From Pectinophora gossypiella (taxonomy: Eukaryota > Arthropoda > Insecta > Lepidoptera > Gelechiidae), in assembly GCF_024362695.1 (NCBI RefSeq), contig NC_065426.1, forward strand, positions 8,462,236-8,526,235: a DNA stretch of 64,000 nt, in the 5' to 3' direction. Shown one piece after another: positions 9,796 to 19,900 of this stretch. Position 1 is the first letter of the stretch. Each line of letters starts with the position of its first letter. The notes under the pieces are model-generated. The model saw only the letters and a list, made by a program, of their open reading frames with translations, had not been told where the DNA came from and did not search any database. Made by a program: the position numbers and the translations under genes.

Positions 9796-10080
9796 AGGAG
9801 CTCCGTGGCGCAGCGGTAAACGCGATCTGCGATTGTTGAAGTTAAGCAACTTTCGCAAAGGCCGGTCGTAATATGGGTGACCACAAAAAAAAAGTTTTCA
9901 TCTAGAGCTCCTCCGTGCTTTGGAAGGCACGTTAAGCCGTTGGTCCCGGCTGCATTAGCAGTCGTTAATAACCATCAATCCTGGGCCCGCGTGATGGTTT
10001 AAGGCCCGATCTCCCTATCCATCCATAGTGAAGGCCCGTGCCCCAGCAGTGGGGACGTTAATGGGCTGATGATGATGATG
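9796..10080 (+). mobile_element. SINE-5S, full copy with perfect target duplication
   Basis: Flanked by AAGTTTACCTATG at 9783-9795 and 10081-10093. The head has a tRNA-like box A (TGGCGCAGCGGTAAACGC), then GTTAAGCAACTTTCGC, CCGGTCGTAATATGGGTGAC, which match the 3' half of 5S rRNA (AAGCAAC... GGATGGGTGACC). The body has TGCTTTGGAAGGCACGTTAA, then GCCCCAGCAGTGGGGACG and a GATGATGATGAT tail. Confidence 0.8.
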
Positions 10081-10111
10081 AAGTTTACCTATGGTAATTT
10101 TTCTTCTTCTT

Positions 10112-10255
10112 CTAAACCTTTCATCCCATGTTGGGATGTAGGGTTCGAATAACAGATTTCCACTTCTCGCGACTATTTGCAGCCTCTGTTGCTTGCTCCC
10201 ATGACATGTCGGGAGTTTTCAACTCTCGGTCAACCGAACGTCACCAGGTCTGGAC
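10112..10255 (-). pseudogene. LINE reverse-transcriptase C-terminal fragment
   Basis: The minus strand encodes DMSWEQATEAANSREKW and SVIRTLHPNMG, an RT C-terminal tail of the endonuclease/RT LINE type. 10251-10275 appears to be a scrap of a SINE-C head (GGACCACAGAGGCCGT). Confidence 0.6.
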
Positions 10256-10444
10256 CACAGAGGCCGTTATCACTTGACTAAGTACATCCCTGTTGATTCC
10301 CCCACAGCCTGAACGTTCACATCATTATATTCCGACGTAACGATGTGTACTCGGCGATTCTCTGGGACTGGCCTCAGGCTTGGAATTAAATAGTAATAGA
10401 CTATTTTGCCTTTGAGAGGTAAACGTAAATTAAAAAAAAAGGTT

Positions 10445-10772
10445 CTAGCATTATCCCGTTTTTCACAGGGTCCGCTTACCTAACCTGAAGATTTGACAGG
10501 TGCGGTTTTTCATAAAGCGACTGCCTCTGACCTTCCAACCCGCGAAGAGAAAACCAGCCCAATAAGGGTTAGGTCACATACCTCCGAAAATACATTTCTC
10601 GGGAATGTAGGGTTCCTCGCGATGTTTTTCTTCACCGCAGTGTTAATCATTTATGATCCAAACATGAATTCGAAAGCAAATTCGACAATCATTGGTTTAC
10701 GTCTGTGCTGGATTTGAACCTGCGCCCTCAAAGTGACAGGCAAGCGTATCAACTGGGTTACTACGGCTCTCG
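10445..10772 (-). repeat. SINE-B, near full-length
   Basis: ATTATCCCGTTTTTCACAGG at one end and GGATTTGAACCTGCGCCCTC, CAACTGGGTTACTACGGC at the head. Confidence 0.75.
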
Positions 10773-11097
10773 TAAAATAGGTTCTAGATGCACTCTTTAA
10801 AAAATACAAAGGCTTATTTGTAGAATAATTTAGAGAGCCGAAAGGACGTTGCCGCTCCGTTCCATTGTCGCAACGCCATGTTTAAAAAAAATATAAGTAA
10901 GTTTAAAAAATAAGAATGATACACTCAAGACTAGGCAGCATGGTCTGATGATCTTAGCCTGCAGTTTTAAAAACTATGTTTCGCCAAACTGCAAAACAGT
11001 TTGTTGGCGAGCTTAAACACCCAATCCAAATTAGGCAACTTATCTATCTATATTCTTCTATATATGTCTAGTCTATTCTAATACAGTGTGAAAGCCG
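10680..11097. repeat. Local duplication, copy 1
   Basis: Reversed SINE-B head, GTAAAATAGGTTCTAGATGC, TGTTTCGCCAAACTGCAAAA and TTCTAATACAGTGTGAAAGC occur in the same order at 12597-12895. Copy 1 has about 120 extra bases (10815-10960). Confidence 0.75.
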
Positions 11098-11397
11098 AAG
11101 GACGTAATATACGATCCCGACGACCCGATTACTCTAGCCATAGAGGCAGCCAATCAGCTCGCGACACCAAACACTTCAGGACCCCGATACCGACCCCGCT
11201 GGCGTGGGCGACGACTTCTCTCAATCAGCGCTTATCGCTATCGACCCACTAGGGTCGATTAATTCTTTCAATTATTTTTTCATCTTAAACGTTGTACCGG
11301 GTGAGAGCCTTCAGTGCTCCCCATTTGTTCGGCCAAGTAGTTAATGACATCTGCGGCAAATCTATAATAATAAGTCACGTCAAAAAAAATAGTGTGA
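11098..11397 (+). repeat. LINE-A 3' end (end of ORF plus 3' UTR)
   Basis: GGACGTAATATACGATCCCG through the stop after CCACTAGGGTCGATTAATTC, then the 3' UTR and A run. The 3' UTR lacks the CTGAGCCGAGG segment found in other copies. Confidence 0.75.
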
Positions 11398-12109
11398 AAG
11401 CGTCCTAACATCTAGCTCCATAAAGATGAAAGTGAGATCAGACATTAGATTCTACGGATTCCTCCTAAAACTCCGATTTCCCAAAAACTTCCTAACTTAG
11501 CACAAGAAACTTGTAAGTACTTAAACTGATCGGGAAGCAAGGAACGCTATTAACGAAAATCTTCGGGTATCGTGAATCGTGTTTCGTACAGGGTTGCTTG
11601 GTTGGAATAAAAGCAAAAACATGGGGTTTAAAAACACAGTGGGCGACGGGTAGGGTGTGCAGTCGGTCGCAAGTCAATATATTTATGAAAACATTATGTA
11701 TGTACGTAAAAATGTATCTCTCCTTCCGAGAAACTGTGAAAGGCATACTTACAATACAAGAAATAAAAATAAAATTGCTATTCAAAATCCCTACTTCCTC
11801 TACTAACCCTACTTTTTGCTTCGCCGAAGTCGGGTAAAAACAGAAATCGTCCAAAAAAAGTCGTGCCGCTAACAGCCCTTCGGACGAAGTTTGCCGTCTG
11901 TTCAACCCAAGATCCGGGTTTGTCCGAGTTTCACCGGATAGGGTATTTTTAGATATTGGGCTGGTATAAGTACGGGTTTGTAGATGACCTTTAACTTTTC
12001 GGTAAAAGAACCGTTATAAATACGCGGTAAATTTAAGCAGATTCTATGAAGTGTGCTTCAGTCAAACCCGTGTCCAGTACAAATACAAATCATTTATTGG
12101 CCAGAATAT

Positions 12110-12465
12110 CATCATCATCAATTTAAGAGCCACGCTCTTGTCGGTGTAGCATTTTCCATTCCAGTCTATCAAAGGCCAATTCCTTGACTTCCCTATAAGA
12201 CACGACGTTAACCTTTTCTTTAATCTGTTCCATGTAAGCTCTTCTTGGTCTTCCCCTTCCTCTCTTTCCTTCTAGCTTTCCTTCTATGATGTTTTTAATG
12301 AATTCGTCGTGTCTTATTAGGTGTCCAATCATCTTGCCTCTTCTGTCCTCAATAATTCTCAGTATTTGTCTCTTTTCCCTTACTCTTACTAGCACTTCCT
12401 CATTTGTAACCCTTTCTGTCCAACTTATTCTTTCCATCCTCCTCCAACACCACAAGCCAGAATAT
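12110..12465 (-). pseudogene. LINE-R reverse-transcriptase C-terminus
   Basis: The minus-strand frame 12123-12455 (110 residues) contains ERISWTERVTNEEVLVRV, RRGKMIGHLIRHDEFIKNI, EGKLEGKRGRGRPRRAYMEQ and ends WKMLHRQERGS. The 'GHLIRH..F......EGK..GKRGRGRPR..Y..QI' block is the well-known C-terminal region of insect endonuclease-RT LINEs. It has no RT catalytic domain, being 5'-truncated. A CATCATCATC tail lies at 12109-12119. Confidence 0.8.
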
Positions 12466-12476
12466 GGCAGGTTTTA

Positions 12477-12598
12477 TTTCTTTCGCAATCATAATGTGCA
12501 CATTCACCTAGGTGTGCTCACCATTGCCGTTTTTCCGATTCTGTTCCGCACCATCCAAATCACCTGGTAGTTGCGGCTTCCGAATACATCCCGCTTCA
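12477..12598 (+). pseudogene. LINE-A ORF fragment, internally deleted
   Basis: Matches 23925-24060: TTCGCAATCATAATGTGCAC ... GGTAGTTGCGGCTTCCGAAT, with a gap around GCCCAATGG. The LINE resumes at 12896. Confidence 0.7.
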
Positions 12599-12895
12599 AA
12601 TTCGACAATCATTGGTTTACGTCTGTGCTGGATTTGAACGTGCGACCTCAAAGTGACAGGTTAGCGTTCTACCAACTGGGCTACCACGGCTCTCGTAAAA
12701 TAGGTTCTAGATGCACTCTCTAAAAAAATTACAAAGGATTGTTGATGTCTTAGCCTGCATTTTTACAAAAACTATGTTTCGCCAAACTGCAAAACAGTTT
12801 GTTGGCGAGCTTAAACACCCAATCCAAATTAGGCAACTTATCTATCTATATTCTTCTATACTTATATGTCTAGTCTATTCTAATACAGTGTGAAA
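12597..12895. repeat. Local duplication, copy 2
   Basis: Same order as copy 1: reversed SINE-B head (12597-12695), then ~200 bases joined to LINE-A at the same base (GTGTGAAAG/CCGAAG). Confidence 0.75.
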
Positions 12896-13068
12896 GCCGA
12901 AGGGCGTAATATACGCTCCCGGCGACCCGATTACTCTAGCCATAGAGGCGAATCAGCTCGCGACACCAAACACTTCAGGACCCCGATACCGACCCCGCCA
13001 GCGTGAGCGACGATTTCTCTCAATCAGCGCTCATCGCTATCGACCCGTTAGGGTCGATTAATTCCTTA
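12896..13068 (+). repeat. LINE-A ORF end
   Basis: GGGCGTAATATACGCTCCCG to GTTAGGGTCGATTAATTCC; stops before the 3' UTR. Confidence 0.7.
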
Positions 13069-13119
13069 ACGTAGATATTACATACACTATTTAAGTGTAA
13101 TGACTTATAAATTTACTCT

Positions 13120-13160
13120 TAATATTTTTTCGTTACGGTGTCACTAACATATTGTATAAA
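13120..13160. mobile_element. MITE-c end scrap
   Basis: TTTTCGTTACGGTGTCACTA and ACATATTGTATAA, one terminus only. Confidence 0.45.
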
Positions 13161-13264
13161 GCTAAATATAACTATTATCTTTTTGGATTTCCTTGAGCGT
13201 GGGAGGTCAGTTATTGAGCCACGTAACTAGGGATCCGTAACCAAACCGTAACCGTAACCAAACT

Positions 13265-13383
13265 AGGGATACCAAACTAGGGATCACAAAGTGATTTTTG
13301 TGTTATGTCCCCACCGGCATTCGAACCCAGGACCTCCGGATCATGAGCACAACGCCCAACCACTGGACCACAGAGGCCGTTAA
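13265..13383 (-). repeat. SINE-C head
   Basis: ACTAGGGATCACAAAGTGAT, CCCACCGGCATTCGAACCCA and CACTGGACCACAGAGGCCGT, the reversed tRNA-like head. Confidence 0.7.
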
Positions 13384-13658
13384 AAACGAGGTATTTGTAT
13401 GTGTGTGTATGTCTCTTGCTCGAATCATACCAATGCCTCGTTTGAAGTGTCCGGGATGAGGCTATAATAACAATTTCTTCGAATAAAGGGTAAACTTGCA
13501 ATTCCAGTAAGCACACACATGGTGCTATATGCTATAAGTAGATCTGCAAGTAATACTGTTGAATAGGGGCTGGCACGGCGCCTGGCGGCTATCTATACAT
13601 AATTGGATAAAAGGACCGAGCGAGGTCACAGACGATGGAAACAATTGTGCGTCTAAGG

Positions 13659-14484
13659 CAGGGGTCCCCAAAGTGTGCGCCTCGGCGCCCTAGTGCGCCG
13701 TAGAAAGTAAAGAGACGTGAGTTCTATCATTATCCGAATGTGGTGGCGATACACGCACCACGTCTCGCAGGAATATAGAAGCTTTGGCAGCACAACCGCC
13801 ATGTATACACAATTTTTTGTGGCCAGCTTTAAGTCGTGCGAGCAGAAAACCTTGGAACGCAACTTCCCAAAGGCTGCAGCTGCAGCACTAATCCTATTAC
13901 TGATCTCGGCATCAACATCGCACTTGAATGTTACAGTACTCCCCAGGTAACGGAACTTATTCACCTGCTTCAACATATCCTCACCAAGCGTAATGGCCAG
14001 TTTCTCTTGACCATCTGTGTCAGTGTCTCTTGGAGTTCACTGTAAAGATAGGCTACATAAGCCATCTTCGGGCGCATCAGCGTCGTGCAGACTAGGAGTC
14101 GAAATGGTCGCCATGGCCGAAATCGGTCGGAGAGATCATATCATTATCTGAAACCACAAATTTTCGCGGGTACCTATTTGAGCGGTCGTATCGGTAAATA
14201 ATATAGCGTCTTGTCACTCTCGACCGTGATTTTAAATTTACAACGACGGTAGGTACCCTTATCTTCGCGCGCGTTTTCTATCTCCCTCGAAGTACTAACC
14301 TAAGAACTTAGCTAGGGCAGGGCGCCGTTACAAAATACTAAACTTGTAACTTGTAGCCGTTTCGGCACTATGTATAATTATTTTTTTTATTTTGTTAATT
14401 AGTGTTAAGTATGCCGAATAAATATTTTCTTCTTCTTCTTCTTCTTTAACTGCGCCGCAGGTTGTAAAAGTTTGGGAGCCCCTG
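13659..14484. mobile_element. hAT-like non-autonomous element, 826 bp
   Basis: Terminal inverted repeats CAGGGGTCCCCAAAG and TTTGGGAGCCCCTG, flanked by the 8-base near-perfect duplication GTCTAAGG (13651-13658) / GTCTAACG (14485-14492). The CAGGGGTCCCCAAA terminus and 8-base duplication are diagnostic of the hAT superfamily. No transposase is encoded; inside is a reversed LINE fragment and a TTCTTC microsatellite (14424-14446). Confidence 0.8.
13700..14110 (-). pseudogene. LINE RT fragment carried inside the hAT-like element
   Basis: The minus strand encodes MLKQVNKFRYLGSTVTFKCD, ISNRISAAAAAFGKL and LKLATKNCVYMAVVLPKLLY plus GCETW-like SCETW. 'F.YLGS.......EI..RI..A..AF..L' and 'K...Y...V...LLY..E.W' are the thumb region of LINE reverse transcriptases. 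The frame continues with breaks towards 14110. Confidence 0.8.
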
Positions 14485-14589
14485 GTCTAACGTATGTACT
14501 TCAGTAAGGGGCAATGAAAGACGTAAAATTGTGGTAAATAAGAAAGGAATGTTGTGGTTAAGGTACACAGCTGATTGTGCTAAGCAGCC

Positions 14590-14665
14590 ACTTCTGATAT
14601 AGACCCAGACCATTTCATTTAATGAACCACATTACATAGATTTCTCAATAAAACTAAAGCCCTAT
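14590..14665. repeat. Dispersed repeat shared with 35885-36005
   Basis: GACCCAGACCATTTCATTTA, AATGAACCACATTACATAGA and TTTCTCAATAAAACTAAAGC recur at 35900-35960. Confidence 0.55.
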
Positions 14666-14739
14666 GTTGAAGGCCCATGTAATAGGGGGTTAGCCTTTTG
14701 CCTTTAACCGGGCACAAATCCTGAAAACCGCGTGAATTG

Positions 14740-15010
14740 AAACTCATAAAGAATACACTGGCAGTCATGCGTTCTTCGAACAGGAGAGGGGGAAATCCAC
14801 TGAGCGAAGTTTCTTTTAGAGAATAACAAAGCCGTTTCCATAGATATAAGTAAAAGAACCAACGTCAACATTGTATACGCTATCTCGAAGTAGACCACAA
14901 TCAGAAGCACGCAGAGTTCTTTAAATGGAATCGCTAAGGACTGTTCAAGAACTGTTCAACTAACGCGCCTTCAAGTTGTGGGCAACTTGTTTGTTGTTTG
15001 CCGCCCTTTG
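14740..15010 (-). repeat. Inverted partner of the repeat at 22655-22890
   Basis: GGGGGAAATCCACTGAGCGA, TAGAGAATAACAAAGCCGTT, CCTTCAAGTTGTGGGCAACT are the reverse of segments at 22670-22880. The pair encloses exon 3 and the satellite. Confidence 0.7.
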
Positions 15011-15361
15011 TGAGAAGAGCAAGCACAGTGTTTTGATCCCATGATAACTTTGATAGGTATACGTAAGGACTTATGCACATAAACCCACGCCCGTATTTTT
15101 AAAGCGGACAGAACCAGAAGTAATCTGAAGACAATCTAAAGCTGTTTTTGATACGAAGGTGTCTTTGTTAGCATTTTACGCCTAAACCGAAAGCTCTAGT
15201 GACGCGAGGGTACTCAATTTATCAGTCGATAGATGTACCTCTAACTGGCCGGATTGAGAATAATAGAGATAAGACACAACACAGTCATCCCGGGTTTGTC
15301 AAAAAACCGACAGAGGTCGCTTTCCGGACTCCGGCATAGAAGAAAACGTGTAATCGTATAT

Positions 15362-15440
15362 TGACCCCGATTCCTGCACACATTTCCTGATTTTATTTTT
15401 AGTTATAGGTACTTGGCATTTTCTTATAAAGGAAAGATTA
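15362..15440 (+). mobile_element. MITE-i end fragment
   Basis: ACCCCGATTCCTGCACACAT, GGCATTTTCTTATAAAGGAA; one arm only. Confidence 0.5.
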
Positions 15441-15620
15441 TTAAACTAACACACTTGCGGCTCAACAAGTACCTATCGCGTTACTCTAATACAAATCTCG
15501 GTGAGACGTGGGTATTCAGTTCATCTTGTAATAAAAGTACCTTTGACTATCCCAATTGGGATGTACGTAGTCATGTGCTTATGTTATGGTATTTGGTTAA
15601 CTCAATGTTCCCTCCCCCAG

Positions 15621-15798
15621 GGCCTTTTCTCCCGAATGACGTTCCGCGAGCCGGTATGGGTCGGCGGCGCTGGCAACACCACTGGTCTGCAGACCAAGCT
15701 CGGTTTGTCGGACGGTCTACTCGGCTGCGTCGACTTCCTACGAATCAACGGAGACACGTACCGGCTGATCAAGGATGCTGTAGCCACATTGGATATCG
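15621..15798 (+). CDS. Exon 3 seen: C-terminal part of the laminin G domain
   Basis: Exon of 178 bases. The acceptor is a pyrimidine run ending CCCCCAG at 15620; the donor is TCG/GTGAGT. It starts in phase 0 and ends after one base of a Gly codon. It encodes 59 residues: GLFSRMTFREPVWVGGAGN, then GLSDGLLGCVDFLRINGDTY and a short helix-like tail. 'WVGG' and 'G.LGC...L.INGD' are the standard closing strands of LamG domains. The Cys in LGC should pair with the Cys in GEC formed at the next exon junction, the usual C-terminal LamG disulfide. Because LamG closure continues directly into exon 4 in the correct phase, no coding exon is required in the 44.3 kb that follow. Confidence 0.9.
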
Positions 15799-15864
15799 GT
15801 GAGTGATTATTTTTCTTAAAAAGATTTTTGTTTTTATAGCACTCACCCGTGCTTAGGGAAACTC

Positions 15865-16114
15865 TTCAAGACACTTCAAGGTTCACCCCGACACCGATTC
15901 CGCCGGTGTGGTCCACATTTTCCCTCATTCAGCGTTTATTGCTACCAGCACACTAGGGTCGATAGAATCCTTTCAGACGACGCTCTGAGCCGAGGTACGC
16001 ACCCAACAGAGCACTCTCAGGCCTGTTGTCTTAAATTTTGTACCAGGTGAGCCCTCAGCAGCCAAATAGTTAATTCCAGTTGCGGCAAATCTACAATAAG
16101 TCACGTCAAAAAAG
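15865..16114 (+). repeat. LINE-A 3' end
   Basis: GACACTTCAAGGTTCACCCC to AATAAGTCACGTCAAAAAAG, 5'-truncated, starting 67 bases after the exon 3 donor. Confidence 0.75.
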
Positions 16115-16168
16115 CTCTCTACAGCAGTAATCAGCTCGTCCCGCATACAGGTGTCAGGTTCGCGAGCA

Positions 16169-16240
16169 CTCCATACAGAAATCTCAATCTTACCATGTAC
16201 CTAACGCTCCATACAGAAATCTCAATCTTACCATGTACCT
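16169..16240 (+). repeat. Direct duplication, 38 bp period, two copies
   Basis: CTCCATACAGAAATCTCAAT followed by CTTACCATGTACCT at 16169-16202 and 16207-16240. The sequence is related in reverse to 55440-55480. Confidence 0.8.
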
Positions 16241-16274
16241 ATCGCGTAAGTGCAAGTGTGTCTCACTTGACGGA

Positions 16275-16304
16275 CGGACGGACTGTCTGTCGACAGTCCG
16301 TCCG
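16275..16304. repeat. Perfect 12-bp stem hairpin
   Basis: CGGACGGACTGT (16275-16286) and ACAGTCCGTCCG (16293-16304), six-base loop. Confidence 0.85.
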
Positions 16305-16999
16305 CTCCCCTCACTCCTTTACGGTTAAAGGCGGTGACGTTGGCGCCCGATACGAATTAAAAAAAAAAACGTTTATGTTTGTACGTATTATTATGCATTA
16401 TTCTATGTTATGGGACACTCCGGATACTTCATACAAACAACCTTGTTATACACAAACACTACACATTGACATTATCAACATGCGCATCTGTGTGTATAAC
16501 ATCTCACACCATACGGTTCAAGTCTGATCTGAACTATGTTCAAGGGGGGTGAGGTAAACCTAGTTCAGACACTGGTGGGGAGCGGAGAATTGCCGTTCTA
16601 TACGTGGTATATTATTCCTTATTCTATGGTTACGGGTAGTGTTAGGTTCTTACCCGGAAAATTCCCGCGTTTTGGGAATTTTCCCAATTCTGAGGGAAAA
16701 AACCCGAAAAATTCCCATTTCAAGGGAAAATATTTTTTATCGCATATATTTGTATTAAAAGTAAGGATTTCCAACAAAGACCATTTAAATATAATGTATG
16801 CCTACTTATGCCCAATTTATTTTCTGTCGTAGTGTCGTATGAACTCTTAAAAAACTTATCTTTTGGTAGTTATAAATAAGTTTGATGTGTGAAATTACGA
16901 ATACTTGTATCGGTAAGAATGAAAGGAAATACTTCTCTATTTATTTATATCTAGGCACTCATTGGCGAAAATGTGTCTTTTAATCACAAATTATTACAA

Positions 17000-19900
17000 A
17001 AATTGGGTGTGGTTTTTTTTATTTATTTTTATAGCGATAACTATTTCTACCAAAATCGGTTATTAAGGTCATTTTCATGGTTCGTAACATGGATACAAAT
17101 CCACGAAATATTCTCATAAATTAAAAATTTAGGTTGCCAAGAAACTGCAACAAACAAAGATCGTCGCGTCGAGGTCGTTCTGGCGGTTCAACATGGTTAA
17201 AAACCCGCGAAAAACATTCATCCATAGTATAGATGTTTGACACACGATGGGATTTAATCCATGTAGAACTGACGAAGTGAGAACATCTAAAGAATTGAGA
17301 AATTTACATAATTGTAGAAGGAAGCAAGAGAAGACTGAAATGGAATAGGTATTTATATTACTGATATGATCGCAATAGTACTGTTATATTTCTAGTAAAA
17401 GTATAATTATTTGATTTTATGATGCGTGCAATAACAACTAAAACTGGCTGCCATCCCGTGATCATGGCACTTGCAACAGTGTCGAAATATCGGGAGTCTC
17501 ATAAGTAAGAACCCATTATAATGTGTTTTAATTATGTATATTTTTTAGTTTTATAGCTACTAAGTACCACACTACAATAATCGGTCATCAAGGTCTGTTG
17601 TTAAAAACCACAAACATTCTTAATCATGTTAGAATTGACAGAATGCGAGCATCTGAAGTATTTAAAATTAAGGTTGCCAAGAAACTGCAAGAAACGAACA
17701 TCGTTGCGTCGAGGTCGTTCTGGCGGTTCAACATGGTACAATTCTCGTAACACATCCATCCATAGTATGGATGTTTGACACACGATGGGATTTTATCCAT
17801 GTAGAACTGACGAAATGAGAGCATCTGAAGAATTGAGAAGTTTACATCATTTAAGAAGGGAGCAAGAGAAGACTGAAATGGAGTAGGTATTGATATTACT
17901 GATATGATCGCTATAGTACTGTTATATTTCTAGTAAAAGTATAATTAATTGTTTTTATGATGCGTGCAATAACGACTAAAACTGGGTGTATATATTTTTT
18001 TATATTCATTAAGTGCCAACTCTACGATAATCGGTCATCAAGGTCTGTTGTTAAAAATCCACAAACATTCTTAACCATGTTAGAATTGACAGAAAGCGAG
18101 CATCTGAAGAATTTAAAATTAAGGTTGCCAAGAAACTGCAACAAACGAACATCGTCGCATCGAAGTCGTTCTGGCGGTTCAACATGGCTAAAAATCTACG
18201 AAAAACATTCATCCATGGTATGGATGTTTGACACACGATGGGATTTTATCCATGTAGAACTGACGGAATGAAAGCATCTGAAGAATTGAGAAGTTTACAT
18301 CATTTAAGAAGGGAGCAAGAGAAGACTGAAATGGAGTAGGTATTGATATTACTGATATGATCGCTATAGTACTGTTATATTTCTAGTAAAGGTATAGTTA
18401 ATTATATTTGTACTGTGTGTAGGAACGACTAAAACTGGGTGTATATATTTTTTTATATTCATTAAGTGCCAACTCTACGATAATCGGTCATCAAGGTCTG
18501 TTGTTAAAAATCCACAAACATTCTTAACCATGTTAGAATTGACAGAAAGCGAGCATCTGAAGAATTTAAAATTAAGGTTGCCAAGAAACTGCAACAAACG
18601 AACATCGTCGCATCGAAGTCGTTCTGGCGGTTCAACATGGCTAAAAATCTACGAAAAACATTCATCCATGGTATGGATGTTTGACACACGATGGGATTTT
18701 ATCCATGTAGAACTGACGGAATGAAAGCATCTGAAGAATTGAGAAGTTTACATCATTTAAGAAGGGAGCAAGAGAAGACTGAAATGGAGTAGGTATTGAT
18801 ATTACTGATATGATCGCTATAGTACTGTTATATTTCTAGTAAAGGTATAGTTAATTATATTTGTACTGTGTGTAGGAACGACTAAAACTGGGTGTATATA
18901 TTTTTTTATATTCATTAAGTGCCAACTCTACGATAATCGGTCATCAAGGTCTGTTGTTAAAAATCCACAAACATTCTTAATCATGTTAGAATTGACAGAA
19001 AGCGAGCATCTGAAGAATTTAAAATTAAGGTTGCCAAGAAACTGCAACAAACGACCATCGTCGCATCGAAGTCGTTCTGGCGGTTCAACATGGTTAAAAA
19101 TCTACGAAAAACATTCATCCATGGTATGGATGTTTGACACACGATGGGATTTTATCCATGTAGAACTGACGGAATGAGAGCATCTGAAGAATTGAGAAGT
19201 TTACATCATTTAAGAAGGGAGCAAGAGAAGACTGAAATGGAGTAGGTATTGATATTACTGATATGATCGCTATAGTACTGTTATATTTCTAGTAAAGGTA
19301 TAGTTAATTATATTTGTACTGTGTGTAGGAACGACTAAAACTGGGTGTATATATTTTTTTATATTCATTAAGTGCCAACTCTACGATAATCGGTCATCAA
19401 GGTCTGTTGTTAAAAATCCACAAACATTCTTAACCATGTTAGAATTGACAGAAAGCGAGCATCTGAAGAATTTAAAACTAAGGTTGCCAAGAAACTGCAA
19501 CAAACGAACATCGTCGCGTCGAGGTCGTTCTGGCGGTTCAACATGGTATAACTCTTCAAACACATCCGTCCATAGTATGGATGTTTGACACACGGTGAGT
19601 TTTATCCATGTAGAACTGATGGAATGAAAGCATCTGAAAATTTGAGAAGTTTACATTATTGCGAGCATGTGAAGAATTAAGAATTTAAGAGTGACAAGCA
19701 ACTAGAACAATCATAATTATATCGTCGCATCGAGGTCGTTCTGGCGATTCAACATGGCTAAAAATCCGCGATAAACATTCATCCATAGTATGGATGTTTG
19801 ACACACGATGGGATTTTATCCATGTAGAACTGACGGAATGAGAGCATCTGAAGAATTGAGAAGTTTACATCATTTAAGAAGGGAGCAAGAGAAGACTGAA

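Larger units (their letters stand above)
6058..15620 (+). other. Intron between exons 2 and 3 (9.6 kb)
   Basis: GT-AG intron, mostly transposon fragments. Stretches where I see nothing identifiable: 6870-7336, 7440-7590, 8000-8317, 8800-9234, 10280-10440, 11396-12110, 13385-13650, 14670-14730 and 15010-15360. Confidence 0.85.

Noticed and set aside
9820..9880. 5S rRNA gene
   Set aside because: Only the 3' half resembles 5S rRNA, within a retroposed unit with target duplications.
11492..11905. 137-residue minus-strand open frame
   Set aside because: No domain recognised, a long opposing frame overlaps it, and composition matches the surrounding intron.
13222..13256. CCGTAACCGTAACC-like run as telomeric repeat
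   Set aside because: Insect telomeres use TTAGG; this is a short degenerate run next to a SINE-C head.
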